Below are positions 61,084 through 64,000 of a stretch of DNA of 64,000 nucleotides, piece by piece (position 1 is the first letter of the stretch; each line of letters opens with the position of its first letter). The notes below the pieces were generated by a model, which was not told the origin of the DNA, ran no database searches, and worked only from the letters and a program-made list of their open reading frames with translations. A program made the position numbers and the translations under genes. Source of the DNA: Saposhnikovia divaricata (Eukaryota > Streptophyta > Magnoliopsida > Apiales > Apiaceae); assembly GCA_036435485.1 (NCBI GenBank), contig CM071594.1, positions 105,055,001 through 105,119,000 on the forward strand, read 5' to 3'.

Positions 61084-61410
61084 GATGTGTTACAGATAGC
61101 TCAGTCCTCTAGGTTCAGATGACATTAGTGTGTCGATTTTGCGGGATAGTTGACTTGTGCGGTGGTATCCTTTCTGACAAGTGGATGAGTAGACTGACCT
61201 ACAGATAGGTAGATGTGAGTTCGGATAGTATGTACTGATGTAGCCCTACTTTTGTGTAGCCTTGACTATTCAGATGATGTACCTGTTATTGTTCCACTTT
61301 TGCTAGACTTTGACATTGGAACTGTGTATTAGGCTCAAACATCCAAACTTTGTGATAACTCTTGTACCGTATTTATCTAGGTTCAGTTTCCTTGTTTCAT
61401 TATCAGAATC

Positions 61411-61668
61411 ATGCCACCTAGAAGAATGAACACTCGAGTTCACCCGGTCAGTTCTGAAGGCCAGGATAGCCACCATGGGACCGGAGGCCACCAGAACCAT
61501 GAAGGGGAAAACGTGAACCTGAGTGAGGATGAGGGCAACGATCATAACTTGTTTGATAACTCTGAGTATGACGAAGAAGAAGCTGGTGATGACACCCGAG
61601 AGGTAGAACATCGAAGGGGAGGCCCTATGGAACAATTCATGGAACTACTTAGGCAGAACTTGGACCGT
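61411..61668 (+). pseudogene. gag N-terminus of the second gypsy element, truncated
   Basis: ATG at 61411 follows a splice-acceptor-like tattatcag by four bases, the same spacing as before gag at 41395. The protein starts MPPRRMNT, like MPPRKKKQ at 41395. It is cut at 61668, where copia sequence starts. The frame runs on by chance into the antisense of the copia. Confidence 0.75.
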
Positions 61669-64000
61669 CCCAAAGTAAAAACATGTCCCGAGGTTGATTT
61701 CCTCTTATCCCTATCTGATTGGAAATCTGAATCAGTATATCCCAAAGGAAATAGATCTGAGGCCTTGTAAATTAACATATACTCCTTAGTCCTTCTCAGG
61801 TACTTGAGTATAGTTTTTACTGCACTCCAATGTTCCTAACCTGGGTTCGACTGATATCTACTAACCATGCCTACAGCAAAGCAGATGTCAGGCCTCGTAC
61901 ATAACATAGCATACATTAAACTTCCACATGCCGAAGCCTAAGGAACTGCTTTCATGCTCTCTATATCCTTAGGTGTCGAAGGACACTGGTCCTTGGATAG
62001 AGCCACTCCATTCTTAAAAGGTAGAAAAGCTTTCTTAGAGTTCTGCATGTTAAAACGAGCTAATACTTCATCAATGTAGGGCTCTTGAGATAAAGCCAAC
62101 ATCCTTTTCTTGCGATCCCTTATTACTTTGATCCCAAGGATGTATGCCGCTTCACCTAAGTCCTTCATTTCAAATTGTTTGAACAACCATGCCTTTACTG
62201 ATGACAACATCTTAACATTGTTTCCAATGAGTAAAATGTCATCCACATACAGTACTAGAAAAACCACTGCATTACCCTCACTTCTCTTATACACACATGA
62301 TCCGCTTGGACTTTGATCAAGTCCATATGACTGGACTGCCTGATCAAAACGAATATTCCAGTCCCTAGAAGCTTGTTTTAGTCCATAAATAGACCTCTTA
62401 GGCTTACAAACAAGATGCTCTTGGCCTTCCTTTATGAATCCTTTTGGTTGTTGCATATAGATGGTTTCCTCAAGACTTCCATTAAGGAAAGCTGTCTTGA
62501 CATCCATTTGCCAAATCTCATAATCGAGATTAGCTGCTATAGATAAAAGAATCCGGATCGACTTAAGCATAACAACCGGCGAAAAGGTTCCTCATAATCG
62601 GTCCCTTCTTTCTGAGTATACCCTTTCGCAACAAGTCGTGCTTTCCAGGCTTTCACCTTTTTGTCAGATCCTCTTTTCTTCTTGTAGATCCACATACATC
62701 CAATGGGTTTTACACATTTGGGTGGTTCCACGAGCTCCCAAACTTGACTGGAATACATAGATTCCATCTCAGATTCCATTGCCTTTTGCCATAGATCTGT
62801 ATCTTTATCTAGAATTTCCTCTTCGTATGTCCTGGGATCCTCATCATGTTCGCCAGAGACCAAGTCCGAGGACTCTCCCAAAAACATGAATCTATCTGGT
62901 TGTTGAACAACCCTCCCACTACGACGGGGCACTGGTGCAGTATTAGTGTAAAGTTGTGCATTTTCTTGTGGCTGTTCTACTTGTACTATTGGCACTTGGG
63001 GATTATCTGTCCCTCCCACTAGTTCCTCTAAAACGATACTACTCATGGGTTTATGGTTCATTATATAGTCTTCTTCTAAGAATCTAGCATTGGTGCTAAC
63101 AATGATATCTCGATCCATAGGACTATAAAATGAATAACCTTTCGTTCCCATGGGATAGCCTACAAACAGCCTTACTTCTTTACGAGATTCTAACTTGGTC
63201 GCGTTCTTGTTCAGCACATGTGCTGGAAACCCCAAATCCGAATATGTCTTAGACTTGGTTTGCTGCCAGTCCACAATTCTATTGAAGTCTTGGGAACCGA
63301 CTTAGAAGGTACCAAGTTCAGAAGGTAAGCCGTTATTTCTATAGCATATCCCCAAAACGACTTGGGTAAATCTGAATAACTCATCATGGATCTAACACTC
63401 TCTAAAAGAGTCCGATTCCTTCTCTCTGCTACACCATTCTGCTAAGGTGTGCCAGGTGTAGACAACTGGGATGTGATCCCATTTTCTGATAAATATTCCC
63501 TAAATTCTCCAAGCAAGTATTCGCCACCACGATCTGATCGTAGTGACTTGATACATTTTCCAGGATGTCGCTTCTCCGCACTTGCTTTGTACTCTTTGAA
63601 TTTTTCAAAGCACTCAAACTTATGGCGCAACAAATAAATGTAGCCATATCTAGAATAATCGTCAATGAAAGTGACAAAATACTCATAACCTCCTCTTGCT
63701 TGGATACTCATAGGTCCACATAAATCAGTATGAACCAATTCTAACACTTCTTTTGCTCTATTCCCCTTTGCTTTAAAAGGCCTATTAGTCATCTTACCTT
63801 CCAAGCAGAATTCACAAACTGGAAATGGCTCCACTGCCAACGAGCCTAATGGCCCATCTACTACCAATCTTTGAATCCTCCTTGTTATTCCCAGATTACA
63901 CATTTGTATAATTGTAGAAGGGGGTGTTGAATACAATTCTTGATATTTTTAAATTTCTGATAAGAACTCCAGAAATCTATACTTGGATAATTGTTGTAAA
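61669..64000 (-). pseudogene. copia integrase, RT and RNase H start (second piece), broken and running off the window
   Basis: On the minus strand from the window end: pre-integrase/zinc region (VCEFCLEGKMTNRPF) and integrase (HTDLCGPM, DDYSRYGYIYL, SLRSDRGGEYLLGEF) to a TAG near 63444, directly before QNGVAERR. Integrase then continues to the frame at 63274-62537 (LESRKEVRLFVGYP, QVWELVEPP, RLVAKGYTQKEG), then RT (62570-61938). Lesions: the TAG, a frameshift near 63240, the same missing base before FSP-type sequence near 62588 as in the left piece, and the same TAG near 61942. The segment 61669-62860 repeats 55453-56627 at about 98% identity by eye. Confidence 0.88.

Larger units (their letters stand above)
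56628..61668 (+). mobile_element. second Tekay-like gypsy element, truncated inside gag
   Basis: The 5' LTR runs from TGTAAGAACCC (56628) to GCGTCACA (60125). The primer-binding site TGGTATCAGAGC is at 60130-60141. A pre-gag ORF (60358-61083) and the first ~86 codons of gag (61411-61668) follow, then the sequence changes abruptly to copia. Protease, RT, integrase and the 3' LTR are missing. The LTR entered the copia after ccaga (56623-56627). Confidence 0.88.

Noticed and set aside
1..64000. CRISPR arrays, rRNA, tRNA genes, prokaryotic operons
   Set aside because: No regularly spaced repeats with unique spacers, no rRNA-like stretch, no confident tRNA cloverleaf; all genes have a eukaryotic structure.

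Overview
The window looks like nuclear DNA of a flowering plant, probably a eudicot. It is AT-rich, has two intron-containing genes of plant families, and is otherwise filled with plant-type transposable elements. I see no bacterial operons, no CRISPR array and no rRNA or tRNA gene. The species cannot be named from the sequence.

Layout. 1-4628 is a decayed Ty1/copia element on the plus strand, with its left LTR cut by the window edge. 4629-19600 is gene-free: a ~735 bp tandem duplication with a Helitron-like insert, a nest of retroposed inserts (9724-11481) holding an L1-type LINE tail and a hAT MITE, a ~312 bp tandem array (12130-13270), and two more Helitron-like ends (14770, 18872). 19622-23762 (minus) is an apparently intact nine-exon serine carboxypeptidase-like gene coding for 492 residues. 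25680-31392 (minus) is an apparently intact six-exon RBP47-type gene with three RRMs, coding for 402 residues. Its fourth intron carries a hAT MITE inserted in a PIF/Harbinger-like MITE.

From about 32.7 kb to the end the window is one nested transposon cluster. A LINE RNase H relic is split by a Mutator-like insertion, which holds a gag-only copia-type LTR element (33300-35970). The LINE relic is also broken by a minus-strand Tekay-like LTR that starts at 36381. That LTR is interrupted by a very young Ty3/gypsy element of the chromovirus/Tekay type (36969-49337), by a 2.0 kb TG..CA element (51588-53631), and by a second copia element from 53877. The second copia is interrupted by another Tekay-like gypsy fragment (56628-61668). 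On the far side of that fragment about 1.2 kb of copia sequence is repeated before the copia continues to the window end.

The two host genes have no evident functional link; one probably acts in secretory or vacuolar protein or acyl processing, the other in RNA binding. The most unusual signal is in the gypsy elements. Both Tekay-like elements have a short reading frame inside the LTR that ends at a GT donor. In both, this frame can splice in phase, across the LTR end and primer-binding site, to an extra acidic/arginine-rich coiled-coil ORF lying before gag. A third, older LTR keeps the same conserved box, ATG and donor. Splicing is predicted here, not shown.
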